Below, piece after piece: positions 35,784-45,314 of a stretch of 64,000 nt of DNA (positions are counted from its first letter, which is position 1; each line of letters opens with the position of its first letter). Source of the DNA: SM1-73 sp964588305. Lineage in GTDB: Bacteria > Zixibacteria > MSB-5A5 > SM1-73. A program made the position numbers and the translations under genes. The stretch covers positions 1 to 64,000 of the forward strand of contig CAZPOP010000005.1 of the NCBI GenBank assembly GCA_964588305.1, written 5' to 3'. The notes below the pieces were generated by a model that made no database searches, was not told where the DNA came from, and worked only from the letters and a program-made list of their open reading frames with translations.

Positions 35784-37796
35784 ATGCAATGGCTGTTTAA
35801 GTTACAAACAAGAAGAAATGTGATAATCGGTGGGGCAATCTTTGTAGTCAGTTTTGCCATCTACACCGTAACCACGTGCCCCACCGTCTATTGGGAGGAC
35901 TCGGCCGCTTTTTCTGCGGTTAACTCCATCCTGGGTATTCCCCATTCGCCCGGGTTTCCCATATATGTTCTTCTAGGAAGGGTCTTTTCTTTCATTCCGA
36001 TCGAGAACCCCGCTTTCAGGTCCAACCTGATGTCTGCCTTCTGGGGAAGCCTATCCCTCGTTATCTTATATTTCTTGATGCTCGAACTTTTTGGAGAGTC
36101 AAGATTTCCCGGCGGTGCGGGCAATCGAGGTTTTCCGCCGGCGGATAAGAAATGGATTTCTACGGTAGGAATGGTCGGAGCGACGCTATTTTTCGGCTTT
36201 TCCTCGGCCTTCTGGCTTCAAAGCGTAAGAGCAGAGGTTTACACCTTAAACATCTTTTTCACCCTATCGTTGGTCTTTCTTCTGATCAAATGTTTCAAAG
36301 AGAAAGGCACTGACCATCGTTTCAAGATTTTGATATTGTTTTCATGCGTCTTAGGACTCTCCCTGGCCAATCATCCGCTCCTAATCATTGCCTTGGTGCC
36401 GGCGTTCCTAGTATTCCTGGTGGCCGCCGATTTCAAGCGCTTTTTGAATCTTAGGAGAATGACGGTACTGATGTCATTCTTCTTACTTGGAATCTCCCTT
36501 TATCTATTCGTACCCATAAGATCACACCTTTCGCCCGCCATTAACTGGGGAAGGCCGGACAGTCTGGTCAACTTTTTCTCATACCTGACCCGATCATCCC
36601 AATCCGGTTTGGCTGCGACAGGTTCCAACGTTCCCTATCTGAACAGATTCTGGTTCAGCCTGTCATTTCCGGTGATTCAATTCGGTTTACCTGTCTTCTG
36701 GTTAGGTGTATTGGGTGCATGTGCAATGTTCAAACAATCCAAGCGGTTTTTTGCTTTTGCGTTTCTGATCTTCCTTCTCAATCTTCTTACTGCGACTTGG
36801 GCCACTGATTTCTCTTTGAGAAACTTCGATCTTTTGGGCTACCTTCTGCCTTCACTGGCCATCTTTGCAATCTGGTTCGCTTTGGGAATATCCTGGCTCG
36901 GTGAGAACGTGTTGAAAGCGGGCCGGGCCTTCCTATCTGGGCGTGGCCCACAGAGCCAACGTGGGACATCTGCACATGCTTGGCGGAATCGGCACCCAAC
37001 CAACATCTCTGAGGTTTTCCTGTGTGGGTTGATCCTATTGCTGCCGATCTTTCAAATAGGCAGGAATCTCGAACAATGTGACAAGGGGTCAAGTTGTTGG
37101 GCCTATCATCAGGCTGAACAGATTTTAAACTCGGTGAAAAGGGATGCCCTGATCGTGGTTGAGGATGACAATACTCTGACCACGCTGTGGTATCTGAATT
37201 ACGCGGAAAGGAAAAGACCGGACGTTAAAATCGTAAGTGGGAGTGCCTTGGTTCAAAAAGCTTATCGAGATCAGTTGCAAGAGCAATATAGGCAAGTCAC
37301 TCTGCCGAAAATCAAATCAGACAGCTCCCCAAAAATCGCATATGATCTTTGCCCACTTAACATAGACAAAATGCCGATATATTGTCACTATTACACAAGG
37401 GATACGTCTTTTGCCCGTCATCTCATACCTGCGGGATATCTTTTTGAATATAGTCCCGAACGGGTAACACTATCTGATTTCGAAATAAGAATGCAGAAAG
37501 AATTCTTAGAAGCCAATTTGGCAAATAAAGGATTTGATATCATCACCAGAGAGCATTTTGGAAATTTGCTCTTCAACATAGGCGTATTCTATAATCATGT
37601 GGGCATTTCGACCGCATCGGTTGAATGCTTTCTCTGGGCTCTTGACATCGATCCTTCGAACGCAAGGATCTATGCCCAATTGGGGAAAGCCTTCCTGAAA
37701 ATGGGCCAGAGGACTAAAGCCAAAGATTTTTTCCAGGCGGCTTTGGAATTGGATCCATATAATCAGGACGTGAGAAGAACATTGGAGAATATTTAG
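35784..37796 (+). CDS. DUF2723 GT-C-like membrane protein, second copy, with C-terminal TPR
   Basis: This 670-residue paralog of the gene at 32366 keeps the first-loop frame CPTVYWEDSAAFS and IPHSPGFPIYVLLGR. Asp39 aligns with Asp36 of the first copy, but the Glu of DSGE is Ala42 here. The C-terminus has two TPR-like units (NLLFNIGVFYNHVG, YAQLGKAFLKMGQRTKAKDFF). It directly follows the pilins and precedes GT2 by 8 bp, so it is likely an operon with GT2. The loss of the acidic residue may change activity. Confidence 0.8.
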   Translation: MQWLFKLQTRRNVIIGGAIFVVSFAIYTVTTCPTVYWEDSAAFSAVNSILGIPHSPGFPIYVLLGRVFSFIPIENPAFRSNLMSAFWGSLSLVILYFLMLELFGESRFPGGAGNRGFPPADKKWISTVGMVGATLFFGFSSAFWLQSVRAEVYTLNIFFTLSLVFLLIKCFKEKGTDHRFKILILFSCVLGLSLANHPLLIIALVPAFLVFLVAADFKRFLNLRRMTVLMSFFLLGISLYLFVPIRSHLSPAINWGRPDSLVNFFSYLTRSSQSGLAATGSNVPYLNRFWFSLSFPVIQFGLPVFWLGVLGACAMFKQSKRFFAFAFLIFLLNLLTATWATDFSLRNFDLLGYLLPSLAIFAIWFALGISWLGENVLKAGRAFLSGRGPQSQRGTSAHAWRNRHPTNISEVFLCGLILLLPIFQIGRNLEQCDKGSSCWAYHQAEQILNSVKRDALIVVEDDNTLTTLWYLNYAERKRPDVKIVSGSALVQKAYRDQLQEQYRQVTLPKIKSDSSPKIAYDLCPLNIDKMPIYCHYYTRDTSFARHLIPAGYLFEYSPERVTLSDFEIRMQKEFLEANLANKGFDIITREHFGNLLFNIGVFYNHVGISTASVECFLWALDIDPSNARIYAQLGKAFLKMGQRTKAKDFFQAALELDPYNQDVRRTLENI

Positions 37797-37804
37797 GTGA
37801 AAAG

Positions 37805-38851
37805 ATGAAAAGAGAGAAAGACATCGATATCTCAGTGGTGGTGCCCATGTTCAACGAGGAGGAGAACGCCACCAAGACCTTACAACGCCTTTCCGATGTT
37901 TTGGACTCCACCGACAAGAGGTGGGAGATCGTCACAGTGGACGACGGTTCCACGGACAAGACCAAAGGTTTGGTCGAGGATTTTGCAGAATTCAACAGGT
38001 GCGTGAAACTAATCTCATATTCTCCCAACCAAGGCAGAGGAAAAGCATTGAGGGTCGGATTTCAAAGCGCACAAGGCAAGATAATCTGCACCACCGATGC
38101 AGATCTAAGCTATGACGAAAAACATATAGTCCGAATGATGAGATTGCTGGAGCAAAACCAGGACGTGGATCTGGTTATCGGCTCTCCTTATATCGAAGGA
38201 GGCAAGGCGGAAGGTGTTCCCTTCATGAGACTTCTTTTGAGCAGGTTGGGAAACAAAATACTGGGCTTTGCCATGAAGGGCAGAATCTCGACGGTTACCG
38301 GCGTCTTGAGAGCTTACCGACGTGAGTGCATCAAATCACTGGAGTTGGAGTCGGATGGGAAGGAGATTCATCTGGAGATATTGTCCAAGGCTTTGAGCAT
38401 GGGATATAAGGCTCTGGAAATGCCTGCCACCTTACAGGCCAGGAAAAAAGGAAGGTCGAAGTTCAAGTTCAGAGCCACCGCCTTTTCTCATATCGTCTTT
38501 TCCTTTTTTGAAAAGCCCATAATCTTGTTTGGCTTGGTCGGTCTTTTCATGGTCCTTTTGGGATTTCTGGGAGGAGGGTATGTAATGTACCTCTGGCAAA
38601 AAGGATCGCTCAACCCTAATCGTCCCTTAATGACCTTGATCGTCCTGTTGGTGATCAGCGGCATCCAGGTGCTGCTTTTCGGCTTTCTGGGAACCCAACT
38701 GGTGCATTTAAGAAAAGAGATTTACAAAATACAAAGAGAAAACAAAAACCTGGAACAAAAAATAGAGGATTTGCCCGCCAAGATCGAAGCGGAAGAAAAG
38801 ACGCCGGAGGAAAAAACCCTGGAGTGTCTGCCTTCAGGCAGACCCACGTAG
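37805..38851 (+). CDS. GT2 polyprenyl-phosphate sugar transferase (DPM1-like), REP-extended C-terminus
   Basis: This 348-residue protein has a GT2 domain with VVPMFNEEENA, TVDDGSTD and the DxD-type TTDADLSYD. Two membrane helices follow (ILFGLVGLFMVLLGFLGGGYVMY and LIVLLVISGIQVLLFGFLG). Dolichyl-phosphate-mannose-synthase-like enzymes charge a lipid carrier used by GT-C transferases such as DUF2723 and GT87. The last ten codons (LECLPSGRPT) and stop region lie in a dispersed palindrome (38821-38843), so the original C-terminus may have been replaced. Confidence 0.9.
   Translation: MKREKDIDISVVVPMFNEEENATKTLQRLSDVLDSTDKRWEIVTVDDGSTDKTKGLVEDFAEFNRCVKLISYSPNQGRGKALRVGFQSAQGKIICTTDADLSYDEKHIVRMMRLLEQNQDVDLVIGSPYIEGGKAEGVPFMRLLLSRLGNKILGFAMKGRISTVTGVLRAYRRECIKSLELESDGKEIHLEILSKALSMGYKALEMPATLQARKKGRSKFKFRATAFSHIVFSFFEKPIILFGLVGLFMVLLGFLGGGYVMYLWQKGSLNPNRPLMTLIVLLVISGIQVLLFGFLGTQLVHLRKEIYKIQRENKNLEQKIEDLPAKIEAEEKTPEEKTLECLPSGRPT
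38821..38843 (-). repeat. ACTCC-tagged palindrome inside a coding 3' end
   Basis: GGAGT then GTCTGCCTTCAGGCAGAC, an 8-bp stem. It is the minus-orientation form of the family and is read through in frame by the GT2 gene. Confidence 0.75.
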
Positions 38852-38875
38852 TGGAAAAAAGCCAGTTTCCCAACA

Positions 38876-38912
38876 GATGAAACAGATCAAAAGATAAGGG
38901 ATCTGTTTCATC
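38876..38912. repeat. Perfect 13-bp inverted repeat
   Basis: GATGAAACAGATC, 11-nt loop, GATCTGTTTCATC, between the GT2 and GT4 genes. There is no T run, so it is not a clear terminator. It could slow or protect mRNA, or bind a dimeric regulator. Confidence 0.7.
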
Positions 38913-38947
38913 CTTCAATCCGTTGCGAAAAGCGAATCGATGAATTT

Positions 38948-40126
38948 ATGTCAACCTCCCCAAGAATCTGCCTGATAAGCAACCGCTATCCTGCCCATTC
39001 TGACGATGTGGCTTCCCCCTTTGTAAAAGACTTCCATTTGGAACTCAAGAAAAGGGGCGCAGAGGTTTCTGTCTTCACCCCTTTTTATGAGTCGGAAACA
39101 ATCGCCGCAGACCAGGACGTGATCAGGTTCAAGTGGGCCGGAGGAAAAAAAGTGGTGGGCGCTTTGAATCCTCTTAAGCCGAAGGAGGCTTTCCAACTCT
39201 TTTCCTTTCTGAAAAATGGGAAACGCCAGCTTTTTGATCTCCTGCAGGAAAACAAACCTGACTCGTGCCTGGCTCTTTGGGCTTTGCCTTCCGGTTGGTT
39301 TGCCTATCTGGCAAAGAAGAAACTCGGCACTCCCTACTCGGTATGGTGCCTGGGATCGGATATATATGTGTGGGCAAACAAACCCTTCCTTCGTCGGATG
39401 ATAAAGAAGGTGCTGAAGGAAGCGGATTTTCTCTTTGCGGATGGCTTTGATTTAAAGGAAAAAGTGGAAAAGTTGTCGGGAAGGGAATGCGCTTTTCTGC
39501 CCAGCATGCGAAGACTACCCCAGCCGCAGAATCAGGCCGTCAGGCTGGACAAATCAAAAACGAACTTTTTGTACCTGGGACGGTGGGAAAAGAAGAAGGG
39601 GTTAGATGAGTTGATAGGAGCTTTTTTCCTGGTCAAAAAGGAACTGCCTTACATAAATCTCCGTGTCTTAGGTTGGGGAGATTACGAACAAGAGATACAG
39701 AAGCTCGTAGATCATTTCAAGCTAAATGAAGAGGTGAAGATCATAGGCAAGGTCTCCACCAGGCTGGTTTCTGCGTACCTGAAGGAATCTGATTGTTTGG
39801 TGATCCCCTCCCAGGGCGATAGCATTCCTCTGGTTTTCTCAGAAGCGCTTCAGATGAGGACTCCCTTGATAGTTACCGACGTCGGTGACATGGGATATCT
39901 GGCAAGAAGATTTAACTTGGGCAAGGTCGTCCCCTGTGGTAATGTTCAAAGATTGGCTGATGCAATGAAGGAATTCATGAAAGAAAGAAAAGATTATTCC
40001 AAGTACATTCCCAATGCGTTAGAACTCCTCAGCATCGAGAAGGCAGCGGAGGATTATCTGAGAATAGTCCGTCCGCCGTCCACGGTCCATAGACCGCAGC
40101 CCGAAATCACCACCAAGAACAAATGA
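38948..40126 (+). CDS. GT4 family glycosyltransferase
   Basis: This 392-residue cytoplasmic enzyme has an N-terminal Rossmann start (ICLISNRYPAHSDDVASPFVKDFHLEL). The C-terminal half has the GT4 donor-binding pattern: FLYLGRWEKKKGLDELI, VKIIGKVS, VIPSQGDSIPLVFSEALQMRTPLIVTDVG (E of the EX7E-like motif). It probably adds a sugar to the lipid-linked glycan of this locus. The last 15 residues (PPSTVHRPQPEITTKNK region) look like non-homologous tail. Confidence 0.9.
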   Translation: MSTSPRICLISNRYPAHSDDVASPFVKDFHLELKKRGAEVSVFTPFYESETIAADQDVIRFKWAGGKKVVGALNPLKPKEAFQLFSFLKNGKRQLFDLLQENKPDSCLALWALPSGWFAYLAKKKLGTPYSVWCLGSDIYVWANKPFLRRMIKKVLKEADFLFADGFDLKEKVEKLSGRECAFLPSMRRLPQPQNQAVRLDKSKTNFLYLGRWEKKKGLDELIGAFFLVKKELPYINLRVLGWGDYEQEIQKLVDHFKLNEEVKIIGKVSTRLVSAYLKESDCLVIPSQGDSIPLVFSEALQMRTPLIVTDVGDMGYLARRFNLGKVVPCGNVQRLADAMKEFMKERKDYSKYIPNALELLSIEKAAEDYLRIVRPPSTVHRPQPEITTKNK

Positions 40127-40360
40127 AATCGAATTCATTTTGCCAATCAAGAGTTAGGCCAAGGTGTCCTTCTCCCGCCAAAGCCGGGCCAAGGACGAAC
40201 CCTCAGCCTGAACCAGAAGCGTAGCGGGATATGGGCACACCGTAATGACCACTTATTAGCAAGAAGTAAAGAATAAGGTCCTGCGGACGGCCGACAAAAA
40301 GATATTTGTCTTGCTTTGTTCTCCGAATTTGGCTATTAATAGACACCGAGGGAGCGTGAA

Positions 40361-41350
40361 TTGAACGTTAAGAACAGAAAAACTCTTGTGACCGGTGCGG
40401 GTGGTTTTGTGGGAAGCCATCTGGTCGAAGCCTTGGTCAAATCGGGGGCGAAGGTGAAAGCCTTCGTGCATTACAATTCCCGCAACGATTGGGGAATGCT
40501 GGAGGTTGTGGACAAGAAAATCTTACGTCAGGTGGAGGTGGTAGCGTCGGACTTAAGGGATGCAGATGCGGTGAGAAGTGCGGTGGAGGGTCAGGAGGTG
40601 GTTTTCCATCTGGGAGCCTTGATCGGGATCCCTTACTCTTACGTCAATCCAAGGGACGTGGTCGACACCAATGTGGGTGGAACGCTGAACGTTCTGACCG
40701 CAGCTCGTCATTACGGAGTGGAGAAGATCGTTCATACTTCCACCAGCGAGGTTTATGGCACGGCCCGGTACGTCCCCATGGATGAGAACCATCCGGTAAA
40801 TCCCCAATCACCTTATGCGGCTTCCAAGTGTGCGGCTGATCTTTTGGCTTTGAGTTTTCACCGTTCCTATGATCTGCCCGTGGGGGTAATAAGACCTTTC
40901 AACATCTATGGCCCCAGACAGTCAGCCCGGGCAGTCATCCCGTCCATAATCACCCAGGCGTTACTCAAAAGTACGGTTAACTTAGGGTCGGTTTCGCCCA
41001 CCAGGGATTTGACCTTTGTAACCGATTCGGCTTCCGGTTTCATCGCTTTTGCCGAATGCGAAAAGACGGTGGGTGAGGTGGTGAACCTGGGGTCAAGTCG
41101 TGAAGTGTCGGTAGGCCAGTTGATCGAGACGATCTCCGCTCATGTGAACAAGAAGATAAAAGCGGTGAGGGAAAAGGAAAGAGTACGTCCTGAAAAAAGC
41201 GAGGTGGAAAGGCTTTTTTCGGATTCAAAGAAGGCCAAGACTCTGTTCGGCTGGAATCCAAAAGTGGATACCGAGAAAGGAATTAAAGAGACCATAAGCT
41301 GGATGGAAAAAAACATAGATAGATACAAGCAGGAGATTTACAACATCTAG
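40361..41350 (+). CDS. legB: NAD-dependent nucleotide-sugar 4,6-dehydratase, LegB-like
   Basis: This 329-residue extended SDR starts with TTG, supported by GAGGGAG 7 bases upstream. NAD motif TGAGGFVGSH; active-site HTSTSEVYG and YAASK. The frame HYNSRNDWG, IGIPYSYVNP, NIYGPRQSARAVIP and TRDLTFV match LegB, the UDP-GlcNAc 4,6-dehydratase of legionaminic-acid type pathways. It yields a 4-keto-6-deoxy sugar for the aminotransferase encoded at 42631. GDP-mannose 4,6-dehydratase is a less likely alternative. Confidence 0.85.
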   Translation: MNVKNRKTLVTGAGGFVGSHLVEALVKSGAKVKAFVHYNSRNDWGMLEVVDKKILRQVEVVASDLRDADAVRSAVEGQEVVFHLGALIGIPYSYVNPRDVVDTNVGGTLNVLTAARHYGVEKIVHTSTSEVYGTARYVPMDENHPVNPQSPYAASKCAADLLALSFHRSYDLPVGVIRPFNIYGPRQSARAVIPSIITQALLKSTVNLGSVSPTRDLTFVTDSASGFIAFAECEKTVGEVVNLGSSREVSVGQLIETISAHVNKKIKAVREKERVRPEKSEVERLFSDSKKAKTLFGWNPKVDTEKGIKETISWMEKNIDRYKQEIYNI

Positions 41351-41370
41351 GACTGGAGTTGAATGAATTC

Positions 41371-41432
41371 GGAGTGTCAGGCTTTGCGTCTCTTGAGGGA
41401 TTTGCACTCCAGGGCGGGATGAATTCCCGCCC
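41371..41432. repeat. Degenerate GGAGTG...CACTCC doublet and adjacent hairpin
   Basis: GGAGTG at 41371 and CACTCC ending at 41410, 40 bp apart, with the inner palindrome lost. It is followed by GGGCGGGA, TGAAT, TCCCGCCC (41412-41432). The spacer 41351-41727 has no gene. Confidence 0.6.
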
Positions 41433-41599
41433 CTATGGGAGACGATCACTTGTCATGCAGAGGGCACTGAAGCTATTCACCCGGAAGGACATTTAGCCCT
41501 GGGAAACGAATTCCTTGACGGCCTTCTAAGTTGACTTGATAAGATCTGCCTGATGGTTATCAACTAATTATGTTGACGATCTCAAAAAGGGCAAGAAGC

Positions 41600-41647
41600 G
41601 GAGTGCGCAAGCTTGCTTGCGCTGCGGAAGCTTTGCTTCCGCACTCC
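41600..41647. repeat. Abutting head-to-head pair of ACTCC-tagged palindromes
   Basis: GGAGT, GCGCAAG / CTTGCGC (41605-41622), then TGCGGAAGC, TTT, GCTTCCGCA (41623-41643), then CTCC. It is the most compact REPIN-like unit in the window. The pair adds a false 37-codon extension to the frame of the next gene. Confidence 0.8.
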
Positions 41648-41727
41648 AATCCAGACGCAGTCAACAATTCGTCAAGTCAAACAGTTGTTGCCCTGAAGGC
41701 AGATACTCCAGGTGGAAAGGATCAGAT

Positions 41728-42438
41728 ATGAAAGTAGTCATCCTGGCCGGTGGAAAAGGCACCAGGCTTTATCCCTACACCGTGGTTCTGCCCAAACCAC
41801 TTATGCCCATAGGCGATCTCCCCATCTTGGAGGTGATGTTAAAGCAACTGAAAAACTGTAATTTGACTGACATCACCATGGCGGTTGGGCATCTAGGCAA
41901 TCTAATCCAGACCTATTTCGGAGACGGGAAGAAATTCGGCGTGAATATAGAATATAGCTTCGAGGAAAAACCTCTGGGAACCGTGGGGCCTTTGACTTTG
42001 ATCTCCGGATTGGATGAAACCTTCATGGTGACCAATGGCGATCTATTAACCACTTTGCAGCATTTGAGCTTGATAGATTATCATAAAAAGGAAAAACCGA
42101 TTGCCACCGTTGCGGCCCAGAAAAGATCGGTAGACGTTGACTTCGGGGTGATTCAAAGAAATAACGAAGACCATATGGTCAGATATATCGAGAAGCCGAC
42201 TTTGTCCTATACGGTGAGCATGGGGATCTATGTTTTTGAACCTGAAATTCTCAACTTTATCCCGAAAGGAAAGAAATTCGATTTTCCTGACTTGATGCAA
42301 CTTCTATTGGAAAAAGATGAAAAAGTGTCAATATATAATTCAACCGATTTCTGGTTGGATATCGGCCGACCGGACGATTATCAGAAGGCAGTAGAGGAAT
42401 TCGAGAAGAATAAGGAAAAGTTTTTGCGAAATGACTGA
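41728..42438 (+). CDS. Sugar-1-phosphate nucleotidyltransferase
   Basis: This is 236 residues from the ATG at 41728, where GGAAAGGA lies upstream and the domain begins at once: MKVVILAGGKGTRLYPYT. It has PKPLMPIGDLPILE, the metal-binding Asp in TNGDLLT and EKP. It makes an NDP-sugar from a sugar phosphate and NTP. The frame opens at 41617 but the extra codons come from the palindrome pair. Position between LegB-like and DegT-like genes suggests the same amino-sugar pathway. Confidence 0.92.
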   Translation: MKVVILAGGKGTRLYPYTVVLPKPLMPIGDLPILEVMLKQLKNCNLTDITMAVGHLGNLIQTYFGDGKKFGVNIEYSFEEKPLGTVGPLTLISGLDETFMVTNGDLLTTLQHLSLIDYHKKEKPIATVAAQKRSVDVDFGVIQRNNEDHMVRYIEKPTLSYTVSMGIYVFEPEILNFIPKGKKFDFPDLMQLLLEKDEKVSIYNSTDFWLDIGRPDDYQKAVEEFEKNKEKFLRND

Positions 42439-42590
42439 TGCGAATCCATTAAGTAGAATGTTCTTGCGAGCTTAGCGCGGCCCGGCAAAAGGAGGGAACA
42501 CGCCCTTCGGGTCCGCCTTGAACCGCACTGGTCTAGGGCTCGCAGTGACAATGTGAAAACTTTTGGTGCGCTTGGATTAGATCTTTGATA

Positions 42591-42611
42591 CGAGACAAGT
42601 CTCGCTACTCC
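42591..42611 (+). repeat. REP-like palindrome with TACTCC tag
   Basis: CGAGAC, AA, GTCTCG, then CTACTCC. The same palindrome occurs, in reverse, in each copy of the 226-228 bp repeat at 47368-47895. Confidence 0.65.
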
Positions 42612-42630
42612 TTACGATTGGAAAAGATTA

Positions 42631-43785
42631 ATGAAGTGGAAAGTTACCCTATCTGATCTGAATTTTGACCATCGTGAGCGAAAGATCGTGAGCCAAGTGA
42701 TTCGAAACAGATGGCTCACCATGGGAGAGATGGTCAAAAAGCTGGAGAGAAATTTTGCCAATTTCCTCAGGGTCAAGCATGCCTTCGGAGTCTCCAGCGG
42801 AACCGCAGCCTTGCATCTGGCTTTGCGGGCCTTGGACATAAAACCAGACGATGAAGTCTTGGTTCCTTCCCTCTCCTTTGTAGCCTCCTCCAACGCCATT
42901 CTTTATGCGGGGGCAAAGCCGATCTTTGTCGATATTACCAGCCTTTCCGATCTGAACCTCTCCTGTGACGATCTGGAGAAGAAAATCACCCGCAGGACGA
43001 AAGCGATCATGGTGGTTCACTATGGGGGTTACCTGGCGGATATGGATCGGATAAAGAAGATCGCTAAAAAACACAATCTCTTTGTAATCGAGGACGCAGC
43101 ACACGCCATCGGAGCAAGATTCAAATCGAAGATGGCCGGAGGGATCGGCCATATCGGCTGTTTCAGTTTTTTCTCGAACAAAAACATGGCCACCGGCGAA
43201 GGGGGGATGGTCGTCACCAATCACGATAAGTTTGCCGAAAAGATGAGACTCCTTCGCTCCCACGGAATGACCAGCATGACTTGGGACAGGCATAAGGGGC
43301 ATGCTTATTCTTACGACGTGACCGAACTTGGGTATAACTACCGGATGACCGAGCTCAATGCGGCTTTAGGAATTGAACAACTAAAAAAACTGAGGAGCTC
43401 AAACCGCACCAGAAGATCTTTGACCAATGCTTACGCCAAAAACTTAACGGGAACCAAGGGGCTTTCCATTCCCTTCTTAGACTATCCCCGCGATTCTGCT
43501 TCTCATCTTTTTTCCATCCTCTTAGACAAAAATGTGGACCGGGAGAAGTTCATGGGCTTTTTGAAAAGAGAAGGAATTCAAACCAGCATCCATTATCCAC
43601 CGATTCATGAATTTTCCTATTATCGGAAGAATCTGAGAACCAACCGAAACAGACTACCTCTGACCGAGCATGTGGGCAGACATGAGGTGACCCTACCTCT
43701 GCATCCGTTGTTGAAAAAAGAGGATGTACTTTTTGTGTGTGATCGGATAAAAAGGGTCATACCTCGGGCCACCACGCCGCCCTGA
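42631..43785 (+). CDS. DegT/DnrJ/EryC1/StrS sugar aminotransferase
   Basis: This 384-residue PLP enzyme has the family opening (RNRWLTMGEMVKKLE), SSGTAALHLAL for phosphate binding, EDAAHAIGA (Asp155 contacts the PLP ring) and Lys184 in FSFFSNKNMATGEGG forming the Schiff base. C-terminal QTSIHYPPIHEFSYY. It converts a 4-keto-6-deoxy NDP-sugar into a 4-amino sugar, matching the dehydratase two genes upstream. Confidence 0.95.
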   Translation: MKWKVTLSDLNFDHRERKIVSQVIRNRWLTMGEMVKKLERNFANFLRVKHAFGVSSGTAALHLALRALDIKPDDEVLVPSLSFVASSNAILYAGAKPIFVDITSLSDLNLSCDDLEKKITRRTKAIMVVHYGGYLADMDRIKKIAKKHNLFVIEDAAHAIGARFKSKMAGGIGHIGCFSFFSNKNMATGEGGMVVTNHDKFAEKMRLLRSHGMTSMTWDRHKGHAYSYDVTELGYNYRMTELNAALGIEQLKKLRSSNRTRRSLTNAYAKNLTGTKGLSIPFLDYPRDSASHLFSILLDKNVDREKFMGFLKREGIQTSIHYPPIHEFSYYRKNLRTNRNRLPLTEHVGRHEVTLPLHPLLKKEDVLFVCDRIKRVIPRATTPP

Positions 43786-43939
43786 TGGCAGTGCAACACG
43801 AGCATCCAAGGAAAAGCTACCAGGCTTACTACCCAACTCATGCTTCCTCTCCCCTTGTTAAATCACGATATAATGATATATTATTGGTCGTTCAGGAGGG
43901 TAACAGAAGTAATATGCTCCTCAAAAAGGATGCGTTCAA

Positions 43940-45163
43940 TTGAAAAAGGACGAAGCTGAAATTCCGGTTCTGGTCCTTCAGGGAAGCTATTTGGTGGAGC
44001 TGGCCATCGCCCGAAGCCTGGGCAGCCACGATATTCCAGTCGTGCTCCTGAGCCGGGGCAAGAAAAAACCTCTCTCCTCTTGGTCAAAATTCATAAAAGG
44101 CACGCTCTTCAATCCTGATCCTTTGGTGGATGAAGAAGGTTTCATGCGCTCACTTCTGGACTTCGGGGCAGAATTAACCAAGACGCACCAAAGGAGGATG
44201 CTCCTTTTCCCCACAGATGACGGGAGCCTTTTGCTCCTGGCAAAGAATTTTGCCGTCCTTAAAAGATATTTTGTAATTTTGAACGATCCGCAGGAAAAGG
44301 ACATACTGAAATTCTGCCAAAAGATCCACATCTTCCAGACTTTGCAGGAGTCGCTCTGCTCAGGCTTTCTTCCCCAGACCCGTTTTTGCTACCGCAAGGA
44401 TGACACAGAATCCATCAAGAACAATATCAGCTTTCCTTGCATAATCAAGCCGTCAGAAAAGGACGTCAATTTCTCCTTTTATGCGAAGTACAATTCTAAA
44501 ATCCTCCTTGCGGAGAATAAAGACGATCTGGAAAAGAAACTGATTGGACTATTATCGGAGAATCACAAGCTCGTAGTTCAGGAATTGGTGAGCCCGAAGC
44601 CGGGAAAGGAAATCTCCTGGTACGGATATAGAAGTAAGAGCGGTGAGATTTTCGGAATGACCGCAAGACAGGTCAGGAAATCTCCTCAAATAGGTGGAAC
44701 CGCCACTTTCATAAAGACAGAAGAGATTCCGCAAATTCATCCTTACGTTCAACAAGCCTTGAAGTCGCTTGATTTCTGGGGAATATGTGAGATGGAATTC
44801 ATGCTCGACGAAAGAAAGGGAGAATACAGGATGATCGAGTTTAATCCCAGATGCTGGCTTCAGCTTTCTCTGGCCACCAGGATGGGATTGAACCTGCCAT
44901 TACTAACTTATCAAGAGGTGTATAAAAACCGGCTGCCAGAGCCGATAATCTATAGGAAGGGGAGGATGAAGTGGATTTGGGTCAAAGAAGATTTTCTCAG
45001 GGCTGTAGTCGAAGACAAAAATGAAGGCGTTTTGAAAAGATTGTTCAGATGGATGCCTCAGGTTTTTGGCGACTGCGTTTACGCAATTCATAGTTTTGCC
45101 GATCTAAGAGTTACCCTTAACCGCATCCTGTCACTGCCGGGGAGACTTTTAGAGAAACTGTGA
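43940..45163 (+). CDS. ATP-grasp carboxylate-amine ligase-like protein
   Basis: This 407-residue protein starts at TTG with AAAAAGGA 9 bases upstream. Opening pre-ATP-grasp domain VLVLQGSYLVELAIARSLG; ATP-grasp parts CIIKPSEKD, VVQELVSPKPGKEISWYGYR, and the metal-binding end MIEFNPRCWLQLSL (Glu-x-Asn). Such ligases make amide bonds, e.g. D-Asp ligase-like. A weak promoter (TATAAT at 43869) lies in the spacer. I infer that it decorates an amino sugar or peptide, but the substrate is unknown. Confidence 0.85.
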   Translation: MKKDEAEIPVLVLQGSYLVELAIARSLGSHDIPVVLLSRGKKKPLSSWSKFIKGTLFNPDPLVDEEGFMRSLLDFGAELTKTHQRRMLLFPTDDGSLLLLAKNFAVLKRYFVILNDPQEKDILKFCQKIHIFQTLQESLCSGFLPQTRFCYRKDDTESIKNNISFPCIIKPSEKDVNFSFYAKYNSKILLAENKDDLEKKLIGLLSENHKLVVQELVSPKPGKEISWYGYRSKSGEIFGMTARQVRKSPQIGGTATFIKTEEIPQIHPYVQQALKSLDFWGICEMEFMLDERKGEYRMIEFNPRCWLQLSLATRMGLNLPLLTYQEVYKNRLPEPIIYRKGRMKWIWVKEDFLRAVVEDKNEGVLKRLFRWMPQVFGDCVYAIHSFADLRVTLNRILSLPGRLLEKL

Positions 45164-45314
45164 TAATACTCAAAAGAGATAAGAGAGACATCCATTAAGC
45201 TTCACCAAAGTCAATCTTCAAAAAGTCGACTCAGCGTCTGCATCTAATACGGGAAAGGGGAGATCTTCTTTCGTCCTGAATTCAGGCATGGACAATTCTC
45301 ATTCTGGTGGAAAG

